From Methanobacteriaceae archaeon (lineage in GTDB: Archaea; Methanobacteriota; Methanobacteria; Methanobacteriales; Methanobacteriaceae), in contig DAHVOW010000003.1 of assembly GCA_027318585.1 (NCBI GenBank), positions 74,619 through 138,618 on the forward strand: a stretch of DNA of 64,000 nt, given 5' to 3'. The number at the start of each line of letters is the position of its first letter. The first letter of the stretch is position 1. Made by a program: the position numbers and the translations under genes. The notes under the pieces are model-generated. The model saw nothing but the letters and a program-made list of their open reading frames with translations. It was not told the DNA's origin and ran no database searches. Positions 38,637 to 48,419 of the stretch are shown here, one piece after another.

Positions 38637-39389
38637 CTACAATTGAACCAGTGAAAACGGATTTTTCTTAAAAAGGTCAAATACTAACATATCTGGAGCT
38701 AAAATAGGTGAACCCCTGGAAATAATAATCTTCATGGCTTCAAATGCTTGTAGGCACCCCACTATATTGGGAACTGAAGATATGCTGGGAGGGACCTCCT
38801 GGCTGAGTTTTTCCACCTTTTCGATAATATCGGGGGTTAAATCTTTTTCATGGGATGGTAATTTAAACATTTCCTCATAAGAAATGGTTCTGGAGGTGAA
38901 AATAGTTATTTGCCCTTTGGTCCCGTGAATTGCTCCATGAATGAATGGAATTCCTCTTTTTAAAGCTTCCCTGCTAAGTATTATCCTGGTAAAAAGGTTG
39001 TCCAGAGCGTCAATCACAATGGTACAGCCTTCCAGCAGCTGAGCCACATTTTCTGGTGTTAACTCCTGGGAAATGGCTTCCACACTCAGGAACGGGGCGA
39101 TTTTTAATAGGGCCTCTTTAGTGACTTCTGCTTTGGGACGTCCAATATCGGTGGTATTACTCATTAACTGCCGGTTTAAATTGGAGATTTCAAAATAATC
39201 CTTATCAACCACTCTGATTTTCCCAATACCCAGGCGGGCCAACATCTCTGCCGCGGCTCCGCCAATACCACCACAACCCACCACCACTATTTGGGAATTT
39301 TTCAACATAATTTGTTCTTCTGCACTGATTATTTTCTTCTGGCGGTCTAGCATCTGCCAGTATTCATCAACCTGGATGTTTTCAGCCAT
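38637..39389 (-). CDS. ThiF/MoeB/HesA-family E1-like adenylating protein
   Basis: Adenylates the C-terminus of a ubiquitin-like sulfur carrier for sulfur transfer to molybdopterin or thiamine. The 250 residues contain the nucleotide motif VVGCGGIGGAAAEML and the Asp-rich RVVDKDYFEISNLNRQ. The CxxC zinc pairs typical of MoeB/ThiF are not visible, so it may be a divergent subtype. Both molybdopterin genes and two thiC copies occur in the window, so the acceptor cannot be chosen. GTGAGGG precedes the ATG. Confidence 0.85.
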   Translation of the reverse strand: MAENIQVDEYWQMLDRQKKIISAEEQIMLKNSQIVVVGCGGIGGAAAEMLARLGIGKIRVVDKDYFEISNLNRQLMSNTTDIGRPKAEVTKEALLKIAPFLSVEAISQELTPENVAQLLEGCTIVIDALDNLFTRIILSREALKRGIPFIHGAIHGTKGQITIFTSRTISYEEMFKLPSHEKDLTPDIIEKVEKLSQEVPPSISSVPNIVGCLQAFEAMKIIISRGSPILAPDMLVFDLFKKNPFSLVQL

Positions 39390-39489
39390 TCCCTCACACT
39401 CGAAATATCTTCTGGATAAACATTGGTAACCAATGAGTAATAACTACTATTGCTGACGCAAATCTTTATATATAGACATACAAATTCTT

Positions 39490-39517
39490 ATCAAAAAATA
39501 TATCGAAAATTGATATA
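39490..39517. repeat. Inverted repeat before the small membrane protein gene
   Basis: ATATATC, 7 bases, GATATAT are perfect 7-bp arms within this interval, close to the start of the 62-residue protein gene. AT-rich arms make chance likely; it might act as a promoter element. Confidence 0.25.
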
Positions 39518-39530
39518 TGGGAAGATAAAA

Positions 39531-39719
39531 ATGAATCGAGTTTTTAATGGTTTGAAAGCTTATCTAACGGATTGGAAAAATCTATTAACACATACTCTAA
39601 TTGGAATTTTTTTGTTATGGTTTGCTCTTTTTGCTCCAATCAGCCCCTCCATACGTGTGGGTGTACTGATTGCCGTGGTGGCCTTTAATGTGATTAGAAT
39701 GAAGTATAGTAACCACTAG
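39531..39719 (+). CDS. Small membrane protein
   Basis: 62-residue protein with two hydrophobic helices (LLTHTLIGIFLLWFALFAPI and VGVLIAVVAFNVI). GGGAAGAT precedes ATG 39531; the open frame reaches 39450 but the extra part lacks a ribosome site. No family recognised. Confidence 0.55.
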   Translation: MNRVFNGLKAYLTDWKNLLTHTLIGIFLLWFALFAPISPSIRVGVLIAVVAFNVIRMKYSNH

Positions 39720-39806
39720 AGTGAAGTTGTTAGATTTGGATAAATTTGAAGAAGTCCTGGAAAGATGTCTGAGATGCCGGAATAGCAGTTAGAACATATA
39801 CTGGAT

Positions 39807-39970
39807 ATGGAAAAAAAGAAATTATGCATCTGCCACACTTGCGTAGCCTATAATCAATGTAATAATGAAATGAAGAAGGTTTATTCTGCATAATGGGCAG
39901 TTCTAACTGTGAAGCCAACATAAACCAATGTATATGTTCACAATGCCCTATTCATTCTAATTTCCAGTAA
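39807..39970 (+). pseudogene. Frameshifted DUF2769-type Cys-rich protein
   Basis: From ATG 39807 the frame reads MEKKKLCICHTCVAYNQCNN and then stops at 39889 or so. If one T is restored near 39875 (GTTTATTC read as TAT-TTC), the reading continues as FCIMGSSNCEANINQC and ICSQCPIHSNFQ to a stop at 39968-39970. The combined cysteine spacing (CxCxxC..YxxC ... FC ... C ... CxCxxCP) is that of DUF2769, a small Cys-rich methanogen protein. Either a true decayed gene or a sequencing error. A short GTG-led stretch (39721-39792, with a CLRC pair) just upstream may be another remnant. Confidence 0.6.
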
Positions 39971-40194
<224 letters not shown>

Positions 40195-40295
40195 ATGGCT
40201 TATATGGTGTCTATTCTCATCTTTCTTAAAGTTTTCGATGATGATCTAAGGATTATCTATTATACTATGTTTACTAGAGTTTAGTATAAGATCAC

Positions 40296-41138
40296 GTGGT
40301 GAAGAATGTGGATGAACATGTAATGGAGGCCCTGGGAAAGGCCCGGATTGTGATTAAAGACGGTAAAGTAGTGGAAGTAGGGGAGCCGCAAGTTGAATTC
40401 TGTCCTCTGTTTTATAAGTACCGGGGAATAGAGAAACTCGACCTTGAAGCAGTTGAGGAGAATATAAATTTTCGAATAGAGGACTTCGGCATGTGCACTT
40501 CCCAAAGGCAACTTAAGATGAAAGATTTTCTGTCCTTTGGTATCTCCGAGACACTGGGAACACTTCTGGAGGAAAATGTAATTGAATGCGCGGTTATAGT
40601 GTGCGAAGGATGTGGCACGGTGATAATTGAAGATCCGGAGTTAATCCAGGGTATAGGGGGAAGGATCTCTGGAATTGTCAGTACCACGCCCATTGAAGAA
40701 ATCATAAATGTGGTGGGTGCAAATAAGGTATTGGAACCTGAGAATGCCGAAATAAACCAGGTTAAAGGAGTTTTAAAGGCCATAAATATGGGATATAACA
40801 AAATTGCAGTTACCGTGGCCAGCTCGGAGCATGCTAAAGCATTAAGGGGCCTTGAAAATGAATATCCTGGAGTAGAAATCTATATATTTGCGGTGCACAC
40901 TACTGGTGTCTCTCGGGTTGAGGCGGAAAATCTTTTCCAATATGCTGATGTTATCACCAGTTGTGCCTCTAAGCATCTCCGGGCCGTGGCGGACCAGAAA
41001 AACGTTTTTTCGGTAGGTGCTTCCATACCTATATATGCTGCCAGTGAAAATGGCAAAAAATTCCTTAAAATGAGAATTGAAAAGATAGGCGGTTTGAAGG
41101 AAAAAAAGAATGCTCGTATCCCCGATCCATTAATCTAA
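40296..41138 (+). CDS. Methanogenesis marker 8 (DUF2099)
   Basis: Protein of about 280 residues that occurs widely and almost only in methanogens, function unknown. Visible Cys-rich points are EFCPLFYKY, FGMCTSQRQL and VCEGCGTVI. The last third has TGVSRVEAENLFQYADVITSCASKHL. The start is uncertain: GTG 40296 opens the frame, but GGTGA at 40298-40302 better fits GTG 40308. A CBS-domain gene converges from the other strand 6 bp away. Confidence 0.85.
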   Translation: MVKNVDEHVMEALGKARIVIKDGKVVEVGEPQVEFCPLFYKYRGIEKLDLEAVEENINFRIEDFGMCTSQRQLKMKDFLSFGISETLGTLLEENVIECAVIVCEGCGTVIIEDPELIQGIGGRISGIVSTTPIEEIINVVGANKVLEPENAEINQVKGVLKAINMGYNKIAVTVASSEHAKALRGLENEYPGVEIYIFAVHTTGVSRVEAENLFQYADVITSCASKHLRAVADQKNVFSVGASIPIYAASENGKKFLKMRIEKIGGLKEKKNARIPDPLI

Positions 41139-41144
41139 CTTATT

Positions 41145-41531
41145 CTATTGCTCATCATCCAGGCCCGCCAGGGCCCTTATCAGGGAGCTTTGGGTGATGA
41201 GTCCAATTAAATTTCCATCCTCAACCACCGGTATCCTCTGATATCCCTTATCCGCCATGATACGGGTGATGTCCATTATAGAGGTTTCTTTTTCCACCAC
41301 TTTCAGATCCTTACTCATGAGGTCATTAACTTTAAGTCCCAGGGCTTCGCCACCGGCCAGTAATATATCCCGATGAGTTATAATGCCCATTAATTTATTT
41401 TCATCCACTACTGGAAGCCCCCCCACATTACAACGCATCATTTTGAGCTTGGCTGCCGCTACCAGGTCCTGGGGAGATGTTACTTGCACTTCCTGGATCA
41501 TGATATCCTGGGCTTGAAGCTTGTTAATCAT
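41145..41531 (-). CDS. CBS-domain protein
   Basis: 128 residues made of two CBS motifs (GGLPVVDENKLMGIITHRDIL and YQRIPVVEDGNLIGLITQSSLI, in part), which pair into one adenosine-nucleotide-binding module. No extra domain, so it is a stand-alone sensor whose partner is not evident from the neighbourhood. Confidence 0.88.
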   Translation of the reverse strand: MINKLQAQDIMIQEVQVTSPQDLVAAAKLKMMRCNVGGLPVVDENKLMGIITHRDILLAGGEALGLKVNDLMSKDLKVVEKETSIMDITRIMADKGYQRIPVVEDGNLIGLITQSSLIRALAGLDDEQ

Positions 41532-41576
41532 AAACTTATTTCTACCCCGGTTCTATATTAAACTGAGGGATAAAAA

Positions 41577-42851
41577 TTGACGCAGATGGAACAAGCCAGA
41601 AAAGGCCAGTTAACCGATCAAATCCGAAAAATTGCTGATGTAGAAGGTATTACTTCCCAAAAAGTATTAAACAGAGTTGCAACCGGAAAAATAGTCATCC
41701 CCTGTAACGTTAACCGTGATACATCTCCACTTGGTGTGGGTAAAGGACTAAGGACCAAGATCAACGCCAATGTGGGTTCTTCTCCAGAATGGGAGGACCT
41801 GGAAGAGGAAGTTAAAAAGGCGGGCCTGGCGGTGGAATACGGTGCCCATACTGTTATGGATTTAAGCACTGGCCCTAAATTCCGCCAAGTTAGAAGGGCC
41901 ATAATGGACGCTACTCAAGTACCAATTGGGACTGTACCTATTTATCAGGCGGGAATAATCTCTTCTAAAGCTAAAGGCGCAGTGGTGGATATGGATGAGG
42001 ATGATATGTTCGCCGCCATTGAAGAACAGGCCCGGGAAGGGGTGGACTTCATGACTGTTCACTGCGGAATCACCCGGGACACGGTGGAGAAGGTGCAGAA
42101 TTCAGAAAGGACCATGGGCATTGTGAGTCGGGGCGGAGCATTTCTCGCGGCATGGATTATCCATAATAAGCAAGAAAATCCTCTTTTTAAAAATTACGAT
42201 TACCTCCTGGAGATAGCCCGGGAGCATGATGTTACGCTGTCTCTGGGTGATGGCCTACGCCCGGGTTGTCTGGCGGATGCTTCAGATATTCCTCAAATAG
42301 CTGAGTTGAATGTTTTAGGGGAGTTAGTCCAGCGTGCACGTGATTTTGATGTCCAGGTAATGGTAGAAGGTCCGGGACACGTTCCTTTAAACCAGATAAA
42401 AGCCAATATGCAGATTCAGAAAACAATCTGTAAAGAGGCACCGTTCTACGTTCTGGGCCCCATAGTAACTGATCTGGCCCCGGGATATGACCATATTACT
42501 TCGGCAATTGGGGGTGCTATGGCCGCAAGTTCGGGTGCAGACTTCCTATGTTATGTGACCCCCGCCGAACACCTATCCATCCCTAATCTGGAAGAAGTTA
42601 AAGAAGGAGTAATAGCATCCAAAATAGCTGCACAGGCTGCAGACGTGGCTATTGGGATTGATGGGGCCTGGAAACAGGAAATGGAAATGGCTCAGGCCAG
42701 AAAAAAATTTAACTGGGATAAGCAATTCCAACTGGCCTTTGACCCTGAAAAACCCAGAAAATGTCGTGAAAGGAATCTTTCCGTAACCAAGGACATGTGC
42801 ACTATGTGTGGAGAGTTCTGTGCCCTGCGAATGGTGAGAGATAACCTCTAA
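41577..42851 (+). CDS. thiC: Phosphomethylpyrimidine synthase ThiC, copy 2
   Basis: Second ThiC of the window, 424 residues, with the C-terminal cluster motif CTMCGEFC and the same VEGPGHVPL and GADFLCYVTPAEHL core as copy 1. The start is TTG, giving MTQMEQARKG, parallel to MTQMDDARKG of copy 1. Identity to copy 1 is clearly partial, so the copies are old paralogues. One may have a changed role, but the catalytic and cluster residues look intact. Confidence 0.93.
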   Translation: MTQMEQARKGQLTDQIRKIADVEGITSQKVLNRVATGKIVIPCNVNRDTSPLGVGKGLRTKINANVGSSPEWEDLEEEVKKAGLAVEYGAHTVMDLSTGPKFRQVRRAIMDATQVPIGTVPIYQAGIISSKAKGAVVDMDEDDMFAAIEEQAREGVDFMTVHCGITRDTVEKVQNSERTMGIVSRGGAFLAAWIIHNKQENPLFKNYDYLLEIAREHDVTLSLGDGLRPGCLADASDIPQIAELNVLGELVQRARDFDVQVMVEGPGHVPLNQIKANMQIQKTICKEAPFYVLGPIVTDLAPGYDHITSAIGGAMAASSGADFLCYVTPAEHLSIPNLEEVKEGVIASKIAAQAADVAIGIDGAWKQEMEMAQARKKFNWDKQFQLAFDPEKPRKCRERNLSVTKDMCTMCGEFCALRMVRDNL

Positions 42852-42925
42852 AAAAAATTTCATCTAAAAACTATTAATAAACATTTCCACATAATAAAAA
42901 ATGGAGTAAATGGGAGGAAAATAAT

Positions 42926-43204
42926 ATGGATTTTGAACACGTTAAGGGTGAAAATAAAGGTAAACTGGTTTTATTTGCTTTAAGTACTTGTGGATGGTGT
43001 AAAAAAACCCGAGTGCTCATGGAAGAATTGGGTGCCGAGTACGATTATATCTACGTGGATCTTCTCCAGGGCGAAGATCGGGATGAGGCTGTAGAAGCCC
43101 TTAAAGTCTGGAATCCTCAAGTTTCTTTCCCTACTTTGATAGTCAATGATAAAGAAAGTATAGTGGGATTCGACCAGGATAGAATAATGGAGATTCTAGG
43201 ATGA
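42926..43204 (+). CDS. Glutaredoxin-like protein
   Basis: 92-residue thioredoxin-fold protein with active site CGWC (residues 19-22) and the family cis-Pro region (VSFPTLIVND). GGGAGG lies before the ATG. The stop overlaps the next start by ATGA, so it is made with a ferredoxin-thioredoxin reductase-like protein, which likely reduces it. Confidence 0.88.
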   Translation: MDFEHVKGENKGKLVLFALSTCGWCKKTRVLMEELGAEYDYIYVDLLQGEDRDEAVEALKVWNPQVSFPTLIVNDKESIVGFDQDRIMEILG

Positions 43205-43704
43205 CTGCTGGAAGGAGTTCTAAGGAAATAGAAAACTATTACCAAGGCCTTAAAAAAGATATAGAAGCATCCGGATATAATTTCAGCCCCGATGAAGAGT
43301 TTGTCAAGGAGCTTCTGGAGAGTATTCTGATCAATAAAGAAAGATACGGATACGAAGCCTGCCCCTGTCGTCTGGCATCTGGGAACAAAGAAGAAGATCT
43401 GGATATTATCTGTCCCTGTGACTATCGTGATCCGGACCTGGGAGAATATGATGCCTGTTTCTGTGGGTTGTACGTGTCAGGAAAGATCTTGGCGGGAGAA
43501 AAAAGATTTACATCCATACCCGAACGACGACCCGGTCCTGATGAACGGGCTAAAACCATGCAAGAAGCTAAAGATGCCAAAATCGAATTTAAATTTCCTG
43601 TTTGGCGTTGCCGAGTCTGTGGATATCTATGTGCCCGGGATGAACCGCCAGAAATATGTCCTATCTGTAAAGTTGGAAAAGAACGATTTGAAAGGTTCAT
43701 GTAA
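43201..43704 (+). CDS. Ferredoxin-thioredoxin reductase catalytic chain fused to rubredoxin-like domain
   Basis: 167 residues. The first part has the FTR catalytic pattern ACPCRLA, CPCDYRDPD and CFCGLYV: cluster and redox cysteines arranged as CPC...CPC...CxC. The C-terminal 35 residues form a rubredoxin-like knuckle, CRVCGYLC...CPICK. The protein can take electrons from ferredoxin and reduce the glutaredoxin encoded just upstream. Methanogens use such ferredoxin-disulfide reductases. Confidence 0.88.
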   Translation: MTAGRSSKEIENYYQGLKKDIEASGYNFSPDEEFVKELLESILINKERYGYEACPCRLASGNKEEDLDIICPCDYRDPDLGEYDACFCGLYVSGKILAGEKRFTSIPERRPGPDERAKTMQEAKDAKIEFKFPVWRCRVCGYLCARDEPPEICPICKVGKERFERFM

Positions 43705-43820
43705 TTTGGGCATAAGCATGAACTTTGCATGAGGTGAGCAAAAAAGCATAAAACGTATAATATTGAACAGACAAAAATTACATAGAAATTAGCTCAAGGT
43801 CTGCGGTGATTAATGTGGAT

Positions 43821-44633
43821 ATGGATCACATGTTTGAACTTTACGAGCAGGTTAAGGACGATGTGAAGTTCTTTATAGCCTCGGATGTTCGTGCGAAAAT
43901 AATCATAAGTTTAAAGGATGGCTCTAAAAATTTGGCTGATCTGAGGAAGGACATTCATCTCAGTTCATCTACCATTCTTCATGGTATGAGTCAGCTGGAA
44001 GAAAAGAATTTAATTTTTCGAGAGTCTGGGAATTACTCTCTCTCACAGAAGGGTGAAATAGCAGCTTATAAGTTGATAGATCTGGTTAAATCTATCTATT
44101 CTCTAAATAAATTGCAGAACTTATTTTTGCATCATGATATCAGCGCCATTCCCACCAAGCTATTTAAGGATATCGGGTGTTTAGAGGATTCTCTAATTAT
44201 CAAAGCAACTGAAACTGACATCATGAAGCCCCAGGACGTTAGGCTGGCCATGATATCTAAAAGTAACAATATTAAACATTTATCCTCAGTTTTTGACCTT
44301 TCCACTACCCAAATCTTCTTAAACGCCCTAGAAAAGGGTGGAAATGTGGAACTTATTCTAACTACGGGTATAATGGAAAAATTCGTAGAAACTACTGATA
44401 AAAAGGTCATCCAGAAGTGGATTAAAAAGGGCAGCCTTACCCTGTTGAAACTGGAGGATGATGTTAAAATATCATTAACCATCGGGGACGATTTCATGAC
44501 CATGGGCCTATTTTCAACCAGTGGGGCCTACGACCTCAACGTAGCTCTTATAAGTCAGGAAAAGGATGCATTATCTTGGGGAGAATCTCTTTACGAATAT
44601 CACCTCCAGCAAACTTCAAAACAAGCTTTATAA
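43821..44633 (+). CDS. Winged-helix regulator with FilR1-type (DUF1724) domain
   Basis: About 270 residues. N-terminal ArsR-like winged helix (NLADLRKDIHLSSSTILHGMSQLEEKNLI in part); the C-terminal 150 residues form the middle/effector domain seen in the FilR1 regulator of Methanosaeta/Methanothrix. The frame opens at GTG 43806; GGTGAT at 43805-43810 would serve GTG 43815 or ATG 43821, so the exact start is uncertain. Next to a degenerate sensor kinase, which makes a signalling pair plausible. Confidence 0.78.
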   Translation: MDHMFELYEQVKDDVKFFIASDVRAKIIISLKDGSKNLADLRKDIHLSSSTILHGMSQLEEKNLIFRESGNYSLSQKGEIAAYKLIDLVKSIYSLNKLQNLFLHHDISAIPTKLFKDIGCLEDSLIIKATETDIMKPQDVRLAMISKSNNIKHLSSVFDLSTTQIFLNALEKGGNVELILTTGIMEKFVETTDKKVIQKWIKKGSLTLLKLEDDVKISLTIGDDFMTMGLFSTSGAYDLNVALISQEKDALSWGESLYEYHLQQTSKQAL

Positions 44634-44662
44634 TAAGTAATATTAATTTTATGGTGGTTTAA

Positions 44663-46090
44663 ATGAACGACCACAAGAAAAAAACACCAAAAGACCTGGA
44701 AAAACTCAGTGAAAAGTCATTACTGGGATTTGATGAAAAATATTCGGCATTGTTTAACTCTAATCCTACCTACAACTTCATAATCGGCCTGGATGGAAAA
44801 GTTATAGACCTCAATGAACAAGCTGCCCAAATTAGTTCTTCTCGGGAAGATATCATAGGCAAAAATTTCACAGAACTTAAAGATATTTTTGGAGAAGGAG
44901 AGGATCCTAATAAGTATAAGGAGATATTATCCTTATTCCTGGCGGGTCTTGACGTTGAACCAGTGGAAATAAAAATTAAGGATAAAAATGGTTCGGATCG
45001 CTGGTTAGAATTATATCCATCCATTCTAGAAAAAGATAGAGAGCCAGTCGCGGTTCAGATCGTGGCTCAGGATGTTACCACCCGAAAAGAGGCAGAAAAG
45101 CAGCTGGAATTCCAGAGTTACATCTTGAAGAATGTTCAAGAACCGGTAATGGTTACCGACATAGACGGCTCTATAACATACTGGAACCAGGCTGCTGAAT
45201 CAGTTTTTGGTTACACTTCTGAAGAAGTGAAAGGGAATAGTATGGCTATTATTTTTCCCAATATAGATGATGAAGCACTCTTAGAGATTTTAAATGGGCT
45301 ATCTAAGAGTAAAGGAAGTGTTGAGTATCAGTGTCAGAAAAAAACCGGCCCTCTACTATGGATGCAGATCAGTACCAGCCCTCAACTAGACTACAAGGGG
45401 GATGTTTTAGGGTATATAAACGTTTTAAATGATATAAGCTCTGTAAAAAAAGCTGAAGAGGAATTAAAAGAATCTTTAAGCGAAAAAGAGATGTTACTGG
45501 GTGAAATAAATAAACGGCTTAAGAATTACATGCAGATGATAGCTGGCCTACTGGAATTACAGTCTACCTATTTGGAAAATGTAGAGGGCAGTTTGACTCT
45601 CCATGAGGGTCAAAATCGGCTTAAAACCATGTTATTAATCCATGAAGGTCTTTCTAAGTCTGATGATCTGGCCATAATCGACTTCACTCGTTTCGTCAAG
45701 AAACTTAAAAAACAGTTAATGGGTATCTACGACCTGGAAGAGGATCAGGTAAATCTAAAAACCAGATTAGATGGGATCATGCTCGATATAGATACCGCCA
45801 TCCCCTGTGGCCTTATCGTGAATGAACTATTAACTCAATCTTTTAAAAATGCTTCCAAGGGGTCTATAGATCTTGATCTTACTTTAGGACTGGACACATC
45901 CGGGCACTACAAATTAAAATACGAAGATTCTTCGGAAGATCTTACTGGAGGATTAGCCATAGAAAAAGGCGATAGCATGATTATTCTGCAAACTCTGGTT
46001 AATCAACTCGCCGGAGACATGAAAATATCCTCCAATCCGTCGGTAATAGAAATTTCCTGGTTCAATCCGGAATATTTGGAGCTTTTGTAA
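44663..46090 (+). CDS. PAS-PAS protein with degenerate HisKA_2 histidine kinase
   Basis: 475-residue cytoplasmic sensor-like protein. Two PAS domains (about residues 30-145 and 155-265) are followed by a HisKA_2-like region and a shrunken ATPase domain. In active HisKA_2 kinases the phosphorylated His lies in HHRVKNN; here the sequence is NKRLKNY, so the His is gone. The N-box (NELLTQSFKNA) has TQ and KN in place of TN and KH, and the G-box region is worn. Upstream and downstream parts (LDIDTAIPCGLIVNELL) are still clearly of the family. It is probably a pseudokinase that senses through PAS and acts by protein contact. Confidence 0.82.
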   Translation: MNDHKKKTPKDLEKLSEKSLLGFDEKYSALFNSNPTYNFIIGLDGKVIDLNEQAAQISSSREDIIGKNFTELKDIFGEGEDPNKYKEILSLFLAGLDVEPVEIKIKDKNGSDRWLELYPSILEKDREPVAVQIVAQDVTTRKEAEKQLEFQSYILKNVQEPVMVTDIDGSITYWNQAAESVFGYTSEEVKGNSMAIIFPNIDDEALLEILNGLSKSKGSVEYQCQKKTGPLLWMQISTSPQLDYKGDVLGYINVLNDISSVKKAEEELKESLSEKEMLLGEINKRLKNYMQMIAGLLELQSTYLENVEGSLTLHEGQNRLKTMLLIHEGLSKSDDLAIIDFTRFVKKLKKQLMGIYDLEEDQVNLKTRLDGIMLDIDTAIPCGLIVNELLTQSFKNASKGSIDLDLTLGLDTSGHYKLKYEDSSEDLTGGLAIEKGDSMIILQTLVNQLAGDMKISSNPSVIEISWFNPEYLELL

Positions 46091-46163
46091 CTCCATTATC
46101 TTTTTTTAAGGCAGATCAAGATTATTTATCTAAGACTAACCATTCTAGTTTAGGAGAAACCAA

Positions 46164-47849
46164 TTGACTGATAAGATGCGTTATAAAAATTTGGTGGAGG
46201 TCTACGAGGCACTTAGCTCCACCACCAAGCGGCTGGAAAAGACGGAAATCCTGGCAGAATTTCTTAAATTAATAGGTGAAAACGAACCAGAAATCCTCTC
46301 TCCAGTGACTTTGATGTCCATGGGGCGAATATTCCCTACCTGGAGCCAGAAAGAACTGGGAATCGGATCCAAACTACTCATGAAAGCTATTGCCTCTGCT
46401 GTAGGGGTTAGGCCCGATGAAGTAGAAGACCAGGTTCGTGAAACCGGAGATATAGGTTTGGCTTCCGAAACGCTCTTTTATAAAAAGAGCCAGGTAACTC
46501 TATTCACCCGTCCTCTTACCATATTAAAGGTTTACAATGATCTGGTTAAAATAGCAGATATCTCTGGTGGAAGGTCCCAGTTTAAAAAAATAGATATTAT
46601 AATGGGATTATTATCATCTGCTTCTCCCCTTGAAGCGAAATACATCACCCGAACGGTAATTGAAGAATTGAGGGTGGGGGTTGGTGAGGGAACCATTAAA
46701 GATGCCATCTCCCAGGCCTTCCATATACCCAAAGAAGTCATTGAAAGGGGCCATATGTTAACTAATGATCTCGGCCTGGTGGCGGCGGTCTCCCGAGAAG
46801 AAGGAGAAGAAGGTCTGAGGAAACTCTCATTAAAACCAGGTAAACCGGTCAAACCCATGCTGGCCCAGTTATCCCCAGGAATTGGGGAAACAGTTAAAGA
46901 GATGGGGTGGGCTATTTGCGAGACTAAGTACGATGGTATCCGGGTACAGATACATCGCCAAGGTGAAGATATTGCGATTTATACTCGTAGATTAGAGAAT
47001 ATCTCACTTGCTTTGCCTGAAATCGCTACCTACATCCAGGATTCACTCCCGGATCAGGACTTCATTGTGGAGGGTGAGATCATCGTCACCCGTGATGGTA
47101 AACCAATTTCTTTCCAGTACATTCTCCAACGGGTGCGTCGAAAGTACGATATCGAACGCATGGTAGACCAGATCCCCCTTACACTGTACTTATTCGATGT
47201 TCTCTACTATGGCAAAAACCTCATTGACACCCCCTTTAGTCATAGACGGGAAATATTGGAGTCTATCGTCCGCACAGATCCGGGAAGGGTGGAACTTTCC
47301 CGGCAGGTTAAAGTTACCCCTACTAACATCGAAAAAGCCCAGAAACTATTTGAAGATTCCATCAATGAGGGACATGAGGGTATAATGATTAAAGATCCGG
47401 AAGCAGCCTACATGCCTGGTATTCGTGGGAAAAAAATGCTTAAATTTAAGGCCGAACCTGAAACTCTGGATCTGGCAGTGGTGGGTGGAACTTATGGTAA
47501 AGGTAAAAGGGCTCACTTTATTGGTTCCTATCTCTTAGCCTTGCAGGATGAGGATAATCAACTCCGTACCATTGCCCACGTGGCTACTGGACTGGATGAT
47601 AAGACATTAGCTGAGCTCTCAAAATTGGTGGAACCACTTATTACTAGTCAGAAAGGCCGTACTGTTAGGATTGAGCCTCGAGTTGTTCTGGAAATAGCCT
47701 TCAGTGAAATTGTAAAGAGTCCGGAATATGAAAGCGGGTATTCTCTTCGTTTCCCGGTGGTTAAGGGCATACGTTACGATCTTAGCCCGGAGGATATTGA
47801 AACCCTGGATAGAATAGACTCCATGTTTAGAGGCTCTCAGAAATCATAG
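46164..47849 (+). CDS. lig: ATP-dependent DNA ligase
   Basis: Seals nicks in DNA. The adenylated lysine lies in CETKYDGIRVQIH (about residue 253), followed by ligase motifs (YTRRLENIS, VEGEIIV, EGIMIKDP, LKFKAE). 561 residues is the normal archaeal length. TTG start with AGGAGA upstream. Confidence 0.96.
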   Translation: MTDKMRYKNLVEVYEALSSTTKRLEKTEILAEFLKLIGENEPEILSPVTLMSMGRIFPTWSQKELGIGSKLLMKAIASAVGVRPDEVEDQVRETGDIGLASETLFYKKSQVTLFTRPLTILKVYNDLVKIADISGGRSQFKKIDIIMGLLSSASPLEAKYITRTVIEELRVGVGEGTIKDAISQAFHIPKEVIERGHMLTNDLGLVAAVSREEGEEGLRKLSLKPGKPVKPMLAQLSPGIGETVKEMGWAICETKYDGIRVQIHRQGEDIAIYTRRLENISLALPEIATYIQDSLPDQDFIVEGEIIVTRDGKPISFQYILQRVRRKYDIERMVDQIPLTLYLFDVLYYGKNLIDTPFSHRREILESIVRTDPGRVELSRQVKVTPTNIEKAQKLFEDSINEGHEGIMIKDPEAAYMPGIRGKKMLKFKAEPETLDLAVVGGTYGKGKRAHFIGSYLLALQDEDNQLRTIAHVATGLDDKTLAELSKLVEPLITSQKGRTVRIEPRVVLEIAFSEIVKSPEYESGYSLRFPVVKGIRYDLSPEDIETLDRIDSMFRGSQKS

Positions 47850-47916
47850 AATATTTTTTTGGTATTCTACACAAATTATTAATACTATCCAATAGGTAAG
47901 TATTACTGGTGATGGT

Positions 47917-48309
47917 GTGGAGGATGAAAAGATATTCAAGATCGCCCTTTTAACTTCCCTCTTTGGAATTGTGGGAATGATATTTACGGCAGGATTCATC
48001 TCCCCCCAAAAGGTTCAGATAGAAGATTTGAACCTGGGAATGATTGATAAAGAAGTATCGGTGGAGGGAGTTGTGCAGGGCGTGAAAAAATCTAAAAACG
48101 GAGAGACTTACTTTATAGATCTGACTGATGGTAGTGGCCGGCTTAACTTAGTTATTTTCCAGTCCACAGCCTTTGATATGGAAAAAAACAATATAAATAT
48201 TACTAAACTTAATCAAAGGCGTGTAAATGTTGTTGGAAATGTGGTTGAGTACCAAGGGACGTTGGAACTAATACTAAAGGATGCTAAATCCCTGAAAATT
48301 CTGGCCTGA
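47917..48309 (+). CDS. Membrane-anchored OB-fold protein
   Basis: 130 residues. One N-terminal hydrophobic segment (ALLTSLFGIVGMIFTAGFI), then an OB-fold (VEGVVQGVKKSKNGETYFIDLTDGSGRLNLVIF in part), as in nucleic acid-binding domains but without known specificity. Start GTG. Orientation of the OB-fold, inside or outside the membrane, is not decided. Confidence 0.72.
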   Translation: MEDEKIFKIALLTSLFGIVGMIFTAGFISPQKVQIEDLNLGMIDKEVSVEGVVQGVKKSKNGETYFIDLTDGSGRLNLVIFQSTAFDMEKNNINITKLNQRRVNVVGNVVEYQGTLELILKDAKSLKILA

Positions 48310-48419
48310 AATGTTTCGAAACATGGAATGATATGCATATTTTTTATCCAACTATGGCGAAATATAACCGTACAGTAAAGGATTGCCAGGAAGAAGATAC
48401 ATTAAGTGGAGTTATTTTA

